Assembly: GCA_015062685.1 (NCBI GenBank)
Contig: SUUE01000001.1
Location: forward strand, 85,704 to 149,703
DNA from: Coriobacteriaceae bacterium
GTDB lineage: Bacteria; Actinomycetota; Coriobacteriia; Coriobacteriales; Eggerthellaceae
DNA: 64,000 nt
Direction of reading: 5' to 3'
The notes under the pieces were generated by a model. It saw only the letters and a program-made list of their open reading frames with translations, was not told the DNA's origin and did not search any database. How positions within the stretch are numbered: the stretch's first letter is position 1; each line of letters begins with the position of its first letter. Shown here piece after piece: positions 35,440 through 44,754 of the stretch. Position numbers and translations under genes: made by a program.

Positions 35440-37641
35440 TTAATCGCTCCTCACGAGCTCGGCGTAAACCCCGTCGAGCGCCATTAGCTCCTCATGCGTG
35501 CCGCGCTCAGCCACGCGCCCGTGGTCGAGCACGATGATCTCGTCGCAATCTCGGATCGTCGAGAGCCTGTGCGCCACGACGATGCACGTAATCTCGCGCC
35601 TGCGAATTGCCTTGATGACCCTCTCCTCTGTCTTGGCGTCGAGGGCGCTCGTTGCCTCGTCCAAGATGGCGATGGTCGGGTCCTGGGCCAGCACGCGAGC
35701 GATCTCGAGGCGCTGCAGCTGACCGCCCGAGAAATTGCGCCCGCCTGGGAGCACGCGCCCATGGTAGCCGTCCTCGCGCGAGAGGATCTCGTCGTGGATG
35801 TCGGCATCGCGACACGCCATAATGACCTCGAAGTCCTCGATCGAGCCGTCCCACAATGCCACGTTTTCCCTAATGGTGCCGTCGAACATCGAGATGTCCT
35901 GGTCCACGACGGCAATAGACCCGCGTAACTGCTCGTGCGGGATGTCCCCGAGCAGCTTCCCATCGAAGCGGATCTCGCCTTCCCACGGCTTGTACAGGCC
36001 GCTTATGAGCTTGGCGATGGTCGACTTGCCCGAACCCGAACCGCCCACGAGGGCGATCCACTGACCGGGTTCCGCATGGAGGTCGAGTTCCGCGACGGTC
36101 GGCTTCTCGAGCCGCGAGTAGCCGAACGTCAGGCCCTTCACGTCGATGGCGCCCGAGAGCTTGTAGAGGCCCGTCTGCGGCACGTCGCCATCGCCCGCGT
36201 CGAGGGCTTCCGACGCCGCCTTCGATTCCAAGCCGGTCATGACGTCGGGCTCGTATTTGAGGACGTCCTGCACGCGCTCCATCTCCGTCCGCGCTTCCTG
36301 GATGGTCTGTCCCAAGTTCACGAGTGAATTCACTGGCGCCATGAACGCGGAGAGGAAGCCCTGGAAAGCGAGCAGCATGCCAGCCGTGAACTCGCCGTTC
36401 ATGATGAGCATCGTGCCCACCATGAGCACGGCAACGTTCGCCAGCTGCACGAGCAGCCCGGGCACCGCCCCGAGGTAGGCGTTCAGCTTCGCGAAACGCG
36501 ACATGCCATTGCTCACGAGCGCCTGCATGCCGCTCCACCGCTCGAAGAAGCCCTCCTCGGCGCCCGATGCCTTGATGGTCTCGACCATGTCGATGCCGGC
36601 AACCGTGGTTGCGCCCAGCCTGCCTGCGTCGCGCACCTGCTGCCGCATGATGTTCACGCGCTTGTTGGAGATGTAGCGTGCCAGGAACGCGTTCAGCACG
36701 ACCGTCCCCACGCCCACGAGCGCCAGGGGCACGCTGTAAACCAGCATGACGATCAGGTAGAGGATGATGAGGAGGCTGTTCAAGACCGCGGGCGCGAGCT
36801 GCTGCACTACGGTCATGGCGATCGTCTCGTTGGCAGCTTGCCGCTGCTGCAAGTCGCCCACGTGGCGCTGCGCGTAGAATTCCACGGGCAGGTGAAGCAG
36901 ATGCCAGAAGAACTGCGATGCTGCAACGGCTTCGAACTTGCCGCGTATCTTAAGCAGGTAAATAGCGTTCGCGAACGAGACGATGCATTGCACGAGGGCC
37001 ATTATGGCCAACGTCACCACGAGCAAGGTGAGCGCCGGGCCGTTGCTGCCCGCGTTGCCGAGAACAGCATCGGCGAACACGCGTGACATGGCCGAGTTGA
37101 CGATGCCGACAATGGACAGGATGGTCGTTGCCAGCGCCACGAACGCGATCGGCCCCGCCATGCCGCGCAACCGCTCGCGCACGAACTCAAGCGTGGAAGG
37201 CGGCTCGCCCGCGGGTTCGAAGTTATCGCCCGGATGCATGATGAGCGCGATGCCGGTGAACGATTCGTCGAACTGCTCGATGGGCACCCTCACCTGGCCA
37301 CGCGCCGGGTCGTTCAGATAGGCGAACTTCCCATTGTTGGAGAAGCCCGTGAGCACGACGAAGTGGCTGAAGTTCCAGAATATGATGCAGGGCAGCTCGG
37401 CATTCGCCTGCAACCCCTCAAGGTCGAACGTGTAGCCGTCGCATTCCATGCCATACGAGCGCGCCGCACGCATGATGTTGACCGCCTTGCTGCCATCGCG
37501 CGACACGCCGCACGCCGAACGCGCCTCCTCGAGCGGTATCCAGCGCCCGTAGTGCGCGAGGATCATGGTCAGGCAGGCGGCACCGCACTCGGTGGCCTCC
37601 ATCTGCATGACCTGGGGGACGTTTCGGATACGGCGGGCCAT
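35440..37641 (-). CDS. NHLP-type peptide export ABC protein with C39 peptidase
   Basis: 733 residues. C39 double-glycine peptidase at the N-terminus with the catalytic triad visible as Cys19 (ATECGAAC), His93 (NFSHFVVL) and Asp111 (LNDPARG), then six membrane helices (about 160-440) and an ATPase domain with Walker A GGSGSGKST and FSGGQLQRLEIARVL. The peptidase removes Gly-Gly leaders during export. It begins 3 bp after the adaptor gene. No precursor gene is adjacent; two candidates lie 6.7 and 17.5 kb away at 44.3 and 55.7 kb. Confidence 0.9.
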   Translation of the reverse strand: MARRIRNVPQVMQMEATECGAACLTMILAHYGRWIPLEEARSACGVSRDGSKAVNIMRAARSYGMECDGYTFDLEGLQANAELPCIIFWNFSHFVVLTGFSNNGKFAYLNDPARGQVRVPIEQFDESFTGIALIMHPGDNFEPAGEPPSTLEFVRERLRGMAGPIAFVALATTILSIVGIVNSAMSRVFADAVLGNAGSNGPALTLLVVTLAIMALVQCIVSFANAIYLLKIRGKFEAVAASQFFWHLLHLPVEFYAQRHVGDLQQRQAANETIAMTVVQQLAPAVLNSLLIILYLIVMLVYSVPLALVGVGTVVLNAFLARYISNKRVNIMRQQVRDAGRLGATTVAGIDMVETIKASGAEEGFFERWSGMQALVSNGMSRFAKLNAYLGAVPGLLVQLANVAVLMVGTMLIMNGEFTAGMLLAFQGFLSAFMAPVNSLVNLGQTIQEARTEMERVQDVLKYEPDVMTGLESKAASEALDAGDGDVPQTGLYKLSGAIDVKGLTFGYSRLEKPTVAELDLHAEPGQWIALVGGSGSGKSTIAKLISGLYKPWEGEIRFDGKLLGDIPHEQLRGSIAVVDQDISMFDGTIRENVALWDGSIEDFEVIMACRDADIHDEILSREDGYHGRVLPGGRNFSGGQLQRLEIARVLAQDPTIAILDEATSALDAKTEERVIKAIRRREITCIVVAHRLSTIRDCDEIIVLDHGRVAERGTHEELMALDGVYAELVRSD

Positions 37642-37644
37642 AGA

Positions 37645-38181
37645 CTACTTCGCCCCACCGAAGAGGTATCCGAGCGGCGCCACTTCCTTCGTCGTTATCA
37701 CGACGGGCACGTCGTCGCCCTCTTCCCAAGAAGACAGTTCGTCCGGAAGCGCGATGACCACCTTGTAGCTCCATGCGACTGAACCCATTGACGCAGCGGC
37801 GTAGTCGCTGCTCAATGCCTCCGACACCTCGCGCTGCGAATACGGGCTGTCGTCCACGGAGACGATGCTCGCATCGCGGCCAGCGGCAGTGACCTTGCTA
37901 TCGGTCGTGGCAACCGCGTCCTTGCCCAAGGGCAGGAAGCAAACCACTTGCCCGTCCTTCACGACGCCCGTCGCTGTTTGCGATATGGGCAGGGAGGCCG
38001 TCATTCCCCATATGAGGCCGGCGATCACCAGCACCGTCACGGCACCGATGACGACCCAGGCCGATGGGTTCGTCACCTTGAGGTAGCGGTCGAGGTCATC
38101 GGCCGACGACATCTTGCTCAGCGCCGTCTCCCGGAACATCTGCGTGCCAAGGGTGCTTCGCTTTTCCGTTGATTCCGCCAC
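37645..38181 (-). CDS. NHLM-type secretion adaptor (short HlyD-like)
   Basis: 178 residues. Cytoplasmic start, one membrane helix (WVVIGAVTVLVIAGLIWGMTA) and a short extracytoplasmic beta domain. Position ahead of the two NHLP ABC genes and the layout identify it as the periplasmic-adaptor-like subunit. It is shorter than ordinary HlyD adaptors and lacks the long coiled-coil hairpin, in keeping with a single-membrane cell. GTG start behind GGGAGAGG. First gene of the exporter operon. Confidence 0.8.
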   Translation of the reverse strand: MAESTEKRSTLGTQMFRETALSKMSSADDLDRYLKVTNPSAWVVIGAVTVLVIAGLIWGMTASLPISQTATGVVKDGQVVCFLPLGKDAVATTDSKVTAAGRDASIVSVDDSPYSQREVSEALSSDYAAASMGSVAWSYKVVIALPDELSSWEEGDDVPVVITTKEVAPLGYLFGGAK

Positions 38182-38469
38182 GGCAACCCTCTCCCGCCTC
38201 TTCGACCGGTATTATCTCGCGCTACGCCAAAACAGCAGATGATAGCGCGCAATGAAATAATAATACCTGAACGGCCCCTACGCTAACTAACATAACGTTT
38301 ACAATTTGAGTCTTGTTATCCTTCGGGCGGCGCGCCCATGGGCCGGCGAGCGATCGCGAAACAAATCGCTTACGACTCGCGTGACGCCTTCTGCCGACTC
38401 ATTTCCCGTATTACTATAGGCAGTAAGCGCGCCAATTTCAGCGCTAGCAGCCAACATATGGGGTGCCGC

Positions 38470-41109
38470 ATGAAGACTTCGTCCAAAAAGCAGCTATCGA
38501 AGCTATTCTGGGGGCCGATGGCCAGCCTCGAACTCTCGAAACGCGTGGTGACGCTCACGTTCACGGTCGTCGCGATCGCGTCGCTCTCGTTCTGCCAGCT
38601 TGCATTCTTCCCGGTGGCCGAAGTGGGCGGCGACCAGGTGTACGTCCTCTTGACCATTGCGCCGCTCCTGATGGGCGCCATCCTGTTCGGCCCCCTCATG
38701 GGGCTTTGCCTCGGATTGTACGCGGGCACGGTGCTCTTCATCCACGCGAACGTTCTGCCGCTCGACTACTACGAGTACTACTATCTCACGGGCCCCCTCA
38801 GCTCACTCGTCTTGTTCACGTGCGTGGGCGCCGTAGCGGGGTTCGCATTCCATTTCATATCCACCCGTAAGCTCTCTGCCGCGGTAAGGGGCGCCCTCGT
38901 CATCTTGTTCTGCATGTTCGCCTCGGTCGTCGTAAGCGGCGTGCTCGTTGCACTCGTCATCTCCGCGAACACCGCGCTGGGCAGCCTGCAGTTGTCGAAC
39001 GACGAGCTCTTCATCTCCCAAACGGGAGTGATCATCCAGATGGTCATCGATGGCGTGGCGGCATCGGCCGTCTGCCTCGCGGCCAACGCCATAGCTAAGC
39101 GCGTCTCCCGCACCGGTGCCAAGCGGAAACTGTCCTCCGTGTTCCAGAACTGGATGATTTTGGTATCTGCCATCGTGTTCATGGTAACGAGCTCCGCCAT
39201 CTTCACGCTCGAGTCGCTCAATTGCTACAACAAAGCGCAGGAGAACATGCGTAGCGAGGTTGCCTACCTCGCCTCCCAGCTCGAAACATCGGACGACGAG
39301 GGCACGCTCTCTATCGACCCGAAGCGACTGCTGACGGGCTACAGCGTCGACCTCGACGGATCCGTTTTGTTAACTGACCTGTCGGGCACGATACTCGCGA
39401 CTGACGATCCCGACAGATGGCCCGTCGGGGAATCGTACTCAGAGCTGAGCGGCTACAGCAACCAAGCGATCGCGGAATACTACAACGTCGAATACTACTC
39501 CGAAAGCTCCTGCCTCGTGCTGAAAGTGCTGTCGGAGATGGAATACGCTCAGGAGATGCAGCTTCGCGATGCCGACGGCCGCGTGATGACCCAGCCCGTT
39601 TACGCATACAGCGAGTCGTACGGCGCAGGATATGCGGTGATGATGCGTGACACCGCAGCGGTCTTCGCCACACGCTCCGGCACCATGACAGCCGCGACCG
39701 TGCTTGCTGCGCTGCTCATCGCCGCGATTGCCGCGCTCGCGAACGGACTGCTTCGCAGAATGGTGGTGCGCCACATCGACGACACCAATTCCTCACTCGA
39801 GAAGATCACGTACGGCAACCTCAACGTCCGCGTTGACGACCAGGACACGATCGAGTTCGATTCGCTGTCCTCGGGCATCAACGCTACGGTGGTGGCCCTC
39901 AAGGAGACGATCGACGAAGTCGAGCACAGGAACGCCCAGGACCTCGCCACTGCCAAGGCCATTCAAGAGGACGCGCTTCCCAAGGACTTCCCCGCGTTCC
40001 CCGACATCGACAAGTTCGATATCTACGCGTCCATGAAGACGGCCAAGGAAGTCGGCGGCGACTTCTACGACTTCTTCGAGATCGAGGGCACGACGAAGAT
40101 CGGATTCGTCATGGCCGACGTATCGGGCAAGGGCATCCCCGCAGCGCTCTTCATGATGACTTCCAAGACGCAGCTGCGCAACCACATGCAGGCGGGCATG
40201 TCCGTCGACGAGGCTGTCAACGCAGCCAACCACCAGTTGTGCCTGGGCAACGAGGCGGGCATGTTCGTGACTGCGCTCGTGTGCATGCTTGACTACGAAA
40301 CGGGACACATCGAGTACGTCAACGCCGGGCACAACCCGCCGCTCGTGCTCCACGACGGCGCCTGGAGCTGGAAAACCGAGGTATCGGGCATGCCGCTCGG
40401 CCTGTTCGACGGCATCCCCTACGACCTGCTCGAGTTCGACATGGCGCCCGAGGACACGTTCTACCTCTACACGGACGGCGTAACCGAGGCCATGAACGTG
40501 AGCGACGAGCTGTTCGGCGAGGAGCGCCTTGAGCAAACGCTCGGCCACTACAGCGGCATGAACCCTCGCTCGATCGGCGTCGGCGTGCGCCGCGCGCTCA
40601 CGGACTTCACGCAGGACGCCGAGCAATCCGACGACATCACGATGCTCGCGCTCAAATACGGCGTGCCGCCCGAGGAGAAGGCCGTTATGGTGCTCGAGGC
40701 GAAGCGCAACCAGCTGGTGCACGTGGTCAACTACATCCACGCCGAGCTCTACCGCAGGCGCGCCCCCAAGTCGGTTTACCCGCAGTTAGACCTGGCCTGC
40801 GAGGAGCTGTTCACCAACGTGTGCAGCTACGCCTACCCTGACGCCACCGAGGAGAACCCGGGCGCGGTGCGCATCCAGTTCGAGTACACCCCCACGCCGC
40901 CCACGCTCACCGTGCAAATTTCCGACGACGGCGTGCCGTATAACCCGCTCGAGAAGGAAGACGCCAAGACGGCCGACCAGTTCGACGACGTCATGGACAT
41001 CCCGATCGGCGGCTTGGGCATCCTGCTCGCCAAGAAGAACGTGGACGAGATGACCTACGAGCGCAAGGACGGCACGAGCAACGTGGTCACGCTCAAGAAG
41101 AGCTGGTAG
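38470..41109 (+). CDS. Membrane SpoIIE-type phosphatase with C-terminal RsbW-like HATPase
   Basis: 879 residues. About six membrane helices (1-220), an extracellular sensor region (about 235-400), a further helix, HAMP (about 430-500), a PP2C/SpoIIE phosphatase (about 520-740) with GGDFYDFFE, ADVSGKGIPAALFM and NAGHNPPLV, and an RsbW-like kinase domain (about 745-879) with CEELFTNVCSYAYPD (N box), ISDDGVPYNP and IGGLGILLAKK. SpoIIE domains dephosphorylate STAS proteins while RsbW domains phosphorylate them, so both opposing activities sit in one chain. ATG 38470 chosen by homology with the paralogue at 51356 and the GGGGTG box. Divergent from the NHLP exporter. Confidence 0.9.
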   Translation: MKTSSKKQLSKLFWGPMASLELSKRVVTLTFTVVAIASLSFCQLAFFPVAEVGGDQVYVLLTIAPLLMGAILFGPLMGLCLGLYAGTVLFIHANVLPLDYYEYYYLTGPLSSLVLFTCVGAVAGFAFHFISTRKLSAAVRGALVILFCMFASVVVSGVLVALVISANTALGSLQLSNDELFISQTGVIIQMVIDGVAASAVCLAANAIAKRVSRTGAKRKLSSVFQNWMILVSAIVFMVTSSAIFTLESLNCYNKAQENMRSEVAYLASQLETSDDEGTLSIDPKRLLTGYSVDLDGSVLLTDLSGTILATDDPDRWPVGESYSELSGYSNQAIAEYYNVEYYSESSCLVLKVLSEMEYAQEMQLRDADGRVMTQPVYAYSESYGAGYAVMMRDTAAVFATRSGTMTAATVLAALLIAAIAALANGLLRRMVVRHIDDTNSSLEKITYGNLNVRVDDQDTIEFDSLSSGINATVVALKETIDEVEHRNAQDLATAKAIQEDALPKDFPAFPDIDKFDIYASMKTAKEVGGDFYDFFEIEGTTKIGFVMADVSGKGIPAALFMMTSKTQLRNHMQAGMSVDEAVNAANHQLCLGNEAGMFVTALVCMLDYETGHIEYVNAGHNPPLVLHDGAWSWKTEVSGMPLGLFDGIPYDLLEFDMAPEDTFYLYTDGVTEAMNVSDELFGEERLEQTLGHYSGMNPRSIGVGVRRALTDFTQDAEQSDDITMLALKYGVPPEEKAVMVLEAKRNQLVHVVNYIHAELYRRRAPKSVYPQLDLACEELFTNVCSYAYPDATEENPGAVRIQFEYTPTPPTLTVQISDDGVPYNPLEKEDAKTADQFDDVMDIPIGGLGILLAKKNVDEMTYERKDGTSNVVTLKKSW

Positions 41110-41124
41110 CGCTTCGCCGAACGC

Positions 41125-42894
41125 CTAGATGCGCAACGTGATGATGTTCAAGTCAAGCGTGCTGACGTAGGCAACGTCCTTCGCCATGCCGCATACCAGC
41201 TTGATGCCCATGTTCACGCTCGGATCCTCGCTCGCGTTGAGTTCGATCCACTTCACGGGATCGAACGCGCGGCCGTTGTCGCGCAGGCGCAGAACCCACT
41301 CCTCAGACAGGTGCACGATGCGGATCTCCAGCAGGCCGCCCTTCCCTTCCGCGAACGAGTATTCGGCAACATTGGACCCCAGTTCTTCGATGAACAGCAC
41401 CACGCGGTAGCGCGTCTTCTCGTCGGCTCCCCACGCGCGACAGAAGCTGCCGGCGCGCTCGCACGCCGGCACGACGTGATCCATGTCGCTTATAGCGATG
41501 TCGAGCACCTCGTCGTCCGGCGCTCCGAAGGGCTCCTTCAGGAACACGAAGTCCTTGGCCCTTGTTGGCAGCCCGTGCTTCATGGCGGCAGCAAGAGCGA
41601 AGATGGCGATCGTGGTAAGAGTCTCGCCCACGGGATACGCCACCCACACGGCATCGGAATCGAGGATGCCATGAAGCGCGAGCGCAGGGATGGCTACGAA
41701 CACGAAGTTCTGCAGGAAGCAATAGCATGCCGACAGCCCCGTGCGACGCATGCCCTGCGTATAGTTAACGAACGCGTTGTTCACGCCGAAGAGAATGACG
41801 CTGAAGGCGTAGAAATGCAGGCCGCGCGTGGCGAGGCGCACCATCTCCTCGCCGCTGGAGCTCCCGAAAAGGGGCGCGATGACGCCCGCGAACGCGAAGA
41901 CGACGACGGCGAGCGCCACACCGAGCGCGAACGCCGTGCGCATAGCGACCCTCACGAGCTTCTCCGCAGAGGCGCGGTCCTGCTCGCCGAGCACCATTCC
42001 CGCGATCATGCCCGTCGTCATGCCAACGCCGATGAGCACGCACGAGACGAACCCCTGCACGACATTCAGGACGCCGAGGGCGCCGACGGCCATGGTGGAT
42101 GCCGCGCTTGCGAGCATGACCTGGTTCAGGGTGAAGCTGCGCGCCATGGTGGAGACGTTGCCCACGGCGGAGGGGCAGCCTGAAACCAGGATGTGCTTCA
42201 AGTCGTCCAGATTCAGGCCCTTGAGCGAGAACTTGAATATGATGTCGCGCTTCCTGAAGTGGAGCAGCATGATAACGAGCGCGACGAGGTAACTGATGGT
42301 CGTAGCCAGACCCATGCCGAACATTCCGCCACCCAGCACGAGCGCGTTCAGGAGGTCGCCCGCGATGTCGAGGACGGTCATCGTGAGAACCGCTACGATG
42401 ACGCGCATGGAATCGCCGTCGAGACGCATGAGCGAGTTGAACTCGAAGAGCAGTATCGTCGCCGGGAACGAGAGCGCGAGGCCCCGCAGGTAGTCGCCGA
42501 CCAGAGGCTGCAAATCGGAAGAGGCGCCGCGGGCGCCGAGGAGCGAAGAGATGTCCTGCGTGAAAACGAGCACGACGAACACGAGCACCGCCGACACGAA
42601 CACCGTGACGACCATGCTCACCGAGAAGACGTTGCGTGCTCGATTCACGTCGCCCTTGCCCAGGTTCATGGCGCAAATCACCTGCGTGCCCTCAGTCAAG
42701 AGTCCGCTCAACGCGGTGACGAGACTCGTTATCGGTGCCGACAGGCTGTAGGCGGCCATGCATTCCGGGCCGAGGAAGCGGCCAATCACGATGCCGTCGA
42801 TGACGATGCCGAGCATAGTTACCACGACGGCAGCCGTCATGCTCACGAGGCTCGTGCGGAAGACCTTCTCGATGATCGATCCCGTGCTCTCCAT
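41125..42894 (-). CDS. MATE exporter fused to an RsbW-like HATPase
   Basis: 589 residues. Residues 1-455 are a 12-helix MATE-family transporter (GIVIDGIVIGRFLGPECMAAYSL; two-fold repeat). Residues about 460-589 are an anti-sigma-factor-type HATPase: FIEELGSNVAEYSF (N box, Asn kept), LRLRDNGRAFDP (G1 box) and MGIKLVCGMAKDV. The frame is continuous, so this is a real fusion. By analogy with RsbW, the tail could bind or phosphorylate a STAS protein and so gate the pump; that is inference. Convergent with the SpoIIE gene, 15 bp apart. Confidence 0.87.
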   Translation of the reverse strand: MESTGSIIEKVFRTSLVSMTAAVVVTMLGIVIDGIVIGRFLGPECMAAYSLSAPITSLVTALSGLLTEGTQVICAMNLGKGDVNRARNVFSVSMVVTVFVSAVLVFVVLVFTQDISSLLGARGASSDLQPLVGDYLRGLALSFPATILLFEFNSLMRLDGDSMRVIVAVLTMTVLDIAGDLLNALVLGGGMFGMGLATTISYLVALVIMLLHFRKRDIIFKFSLKGLNLDDLKHILVSGCPSAVGNVSTMARSFTLNQVMLASAASTMAVGALGVLNVVQGFVSCVLIGVGMTTGMIAGMVLGEQDRASAEKLVRVAMRTAFALGVALAVVVFAFAGVIAPLFGSSSGEEMVRLATRGLHFYAFSVILFGVNNAFVNYTQGMRRTGLSACYCFLQNFVFVAIPALALHGILDSDAVWVAYPVGETLTTIAIFALAAAMKHGLPTRAKDFVFLKEPFGAPDDEVLDIAISDMDHVVPACERAGSFCRAWGADEKTRYRVVLFIEELGSNVAEYSFAEGKGGLLEIRIVHLSEEWVLRLRDNGRAFDPVKWIELNASEDPSVNMGIKLVCGMAKDVAYVSTLDLNIITLRI

Positions 42895-43041
42895 ACCACC
42901 GCCCTATTGCCCGACGAGAACGTTCTGGCAAACCATCTTAAACCTATCTTTCGTAAAAAATGAGTTTCGGCGGCGTCCCGTAACCCACCGAGTGGTAATA
43001 CTATTCATCTCACCGTACGAGCAATAGAAAGGCTTTTATTG

Positions 43042-44226
43042 ATGGATTACGCTCAGGAATCTTTGAAGAAGCACGGCGAATGGCGCGGCAAGATCGAAGT
43101 GATCAGCCGCGTGCCCGCCAAGAATGCAGACGACCTCTCACTCGCCTACACGCCGGGCGTCGCGCAGCCCTGCCTCGAGATCCAGAAGGACCCCCAGAAG
43201 AGCTTCGAGCTCACGAGACGTCACAACATGTGCCTCGTCGTGACGGACGGCACGGCCGTGCTCGGCTTGGGCGACATCGGGCCGGAAGCCGCCATGCCCG
43301 TCATGGAGGGAAAGTGCGTGCTCTTCAAGGAGTTCGGCAACGTTGACGCCTTCCCCCTGTGCATCAAGAGCAAGGACGTCGACACCATCGTCGACACCAT
43401 CTCCCTCATCTCGGGCAGCTTCGGCGGCGTGAACCTAGAGGACATCTCCGCTCCGCGCTGCTTCGAGATCGAACGCAAGCTCAAGGAGCGCTGCTCGATC
43501 CCCATCTTCCACGACGACCAGCACGGCACCGCCGTCATCACGCTCGCCGGCCTCATGAACGCGTGCAAGGTCACCGGCCGCGCGCTCGAGAGCGTCCGCG
43601 TCGTGGTGAGCGGCGCAGGTGCGGCGGCTATCGCCATCACCAAGCTGCTCATGCAGGCAGGCGTGGAGGACGTCGTTCTCTGCGACCGCGCGGGCGCCAT
43701 CTACGTCGGCCGCGAGAGCAACATGAACGAGGTCAAGAACGAGATGGCTCAGATCACCAACCCACGCAAGGTGAAGGGCAGCCTGGCCGACGCCCTCGTG
43801 GACGCCGACGTGTTCATCGGCGTGAGCGCCCCCGGCCTTGTGACCACCGCCATGGTCGAGTCCATGGCCCCGAACCCCATCGTGTTCGCGTGCGCCAACC
43901 CCACGCCCGAGATCTTCCCCGACGAAGCCGTCAAGGGCGGTGCCGCCGTGGTCGCCACGGGCCGTTCGGATTTCCCGAACCAGATCAACAACGTGCTCGC
44001 GTTCCCCGGCATCTTCAGGGGAACGTTCGACAGCCGCGCGAGCGACATCAACGACGCCATGAAGCTCGCGGCTGCGAAGGCCATCGCGGGCCTGGTGTCC
44101 GACGATCAGCTCTCGGCCACCCACATCGTGCCCGAGGCCTTCGACGAGCGCGTGGCGCCGGCGGTCGCCCAAGCCGTAAGCGAGGCGGCTGTCGCAAGCG
44201 GCGCCGCACGGCCCCAGGAGTCGTAA
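43042..44226 (+). CDS. NAD(P)-dependent malic enzyme
   Basis: 394 residues, the short bacterial form. Oxidative decarboxylation of malate to pyruvate. Malic enzyme signatures: LAYTPGVAQPC, TDGTAVLGLGDIGPEAAMPVMEGK, FHDDQHGTA and the NAD(P)-binding VSGAGAAAIA. Start at the ATG 43042, behind AGAAAGG; the track start at 43039 is the preceding TTG. Ordinary in sequence and likely a local housekeeping gene inside the unusual region. Confidence 0.93.
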   Translation: MDYAQESLKKHGEWRGKIEVISRVPAKNADDLSLAYTPGVAQPCLEIQKDPQKSFELTRRHNMCLVVTDGTAVLGLGDIGPEAAMPVMEGKCVLFKEFGNVDAFPLCIKSKDVDTIVDTISLISGSFGGVNLEDISAPRCFEIERKLKERCSIPIFHDDQHGTAVITLAGLMNACKVTGRALESVRVVVSGAGAAAIAITKLLMQAGVEDVVLCDRAGAIYVGRESNMNEVKNEMAQITNPRKVKGSLADALVDADVFIGVSAPGLVTTAMVESMAPNPIVFACANPTPEIFPDEAVKGGAAVVATGRSDFPNQINNVLAFPGIFRGTFDSRASDINDAMKLAAAKAIAGLVSDDQLSATHIVPEAFDERVAPAVAQAVSEAAVASGAARPQES

Positions 44227-44234
44227 CTCTAAAA

Positions 44235-44282
44235 GAGCTGCAGGACGTTCCCTCCATGCATTCCGGGAACGTCCTGCAGCTC
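44235..44282 (-). terminator. Terminator hairpin between malic enzyme and peptide gene
   Basis: Perfect 17-bp stem GAGCTGCAGGACGTTCC / GGAACGTCCTGCAGCTC with a 14-base loop. On the minus strand it is followed by TTTTAGAG, fitting a terminator of the minus-strand peptide gene; it may work in both directions. Confidence 0.8.
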
Positions 44283-44314
44283 GATACGCAAACGTTCTTA
44301 GCTTGTATGCACCC

Positions 44315-44554
44315 TTAGAAACGGGTGCCGCAACCGTCGCAAGCCCACAAGCCGGTGAACGAGTCCAGGTTCACATTGGAGCCGCCGCACACAGGGCAGG
44401 ACACAAGACCGCCCCAGCTGCCGCCCGAAATCGCTTCGATTTGCTCGTCGGAAAGCTCCACGCCCTCTTCCTCGGCAAGCCGCCTCAGGTCGTCGGCGTT
44501 CCTGCACGTACGCACTTTTTCCTGCTGCTTTAGCGTCAGTTCCTCAAACTTCAT
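44315..44554 (-). CDS. Nif11-like leader peptide precursor with two-CXXC core
   Basis: 79 residues. The leader MKFEELTLKQQEKVRTCR...LAEEEGVELSDEQIEAISGG follows the Nif11/NHLP leader pattern and ends in Gly44-Gly45, a C39 peptidase site. The predicted released part is 34 residues, SWGG...CPVC...ACDGCGTRF, a zinc-ribbon-like pair of CXXC motifs. Start at 44554 is fixed by GGGAGGGG 6 bases upstream and by the leader; the longer track ORF adds unrelated sequence. No modifying enzyme is adjacent, but an NHLP exporter with a C39 domain lies 6.7 kb away. It is divergent from an SDF-HATPase transporter gene. Confidence 0.8.
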   Translation of the reverse strand: MKFEELTLKQQEKVRTCRNADDLRRLAEEEGVELSDEQIEAISGGSWGGLVSCPVCGGSNVNLDSFTGLWACDGCGTRF

Positions 44555-44754
44555 GATGACCCCTCCCGAAGCAGCGAAACACTTTTGGCTACAGCATACG
44601 TATCTTCCTATTTTAAGCGTCCAAGCTAACTGACGTCCCTTCAATACGCATGCGTTGACGTGCTGTAACGCTGTTTGCAGGTCGGCGCAAATGAGAGACG
44701 GGAAAATGCGCTTCGGGAGCTTTCGCATGCGCATTCTCGTGTAATATCGGGCAT

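Noticed and set aside
37642-38340. Precursor peptide directly upstream of the NHLP exporter
   Set aside because: No short ORF with a Gly-Gly leader and ribosome binding site was found in the 38182-38469 gap on either strand.
38470-41109. Sporulation gene (true spoIIE)
   Set aside because: Domain order and sensor block differ from SpoIIE of spore formers, and no other sporulation gene is present.
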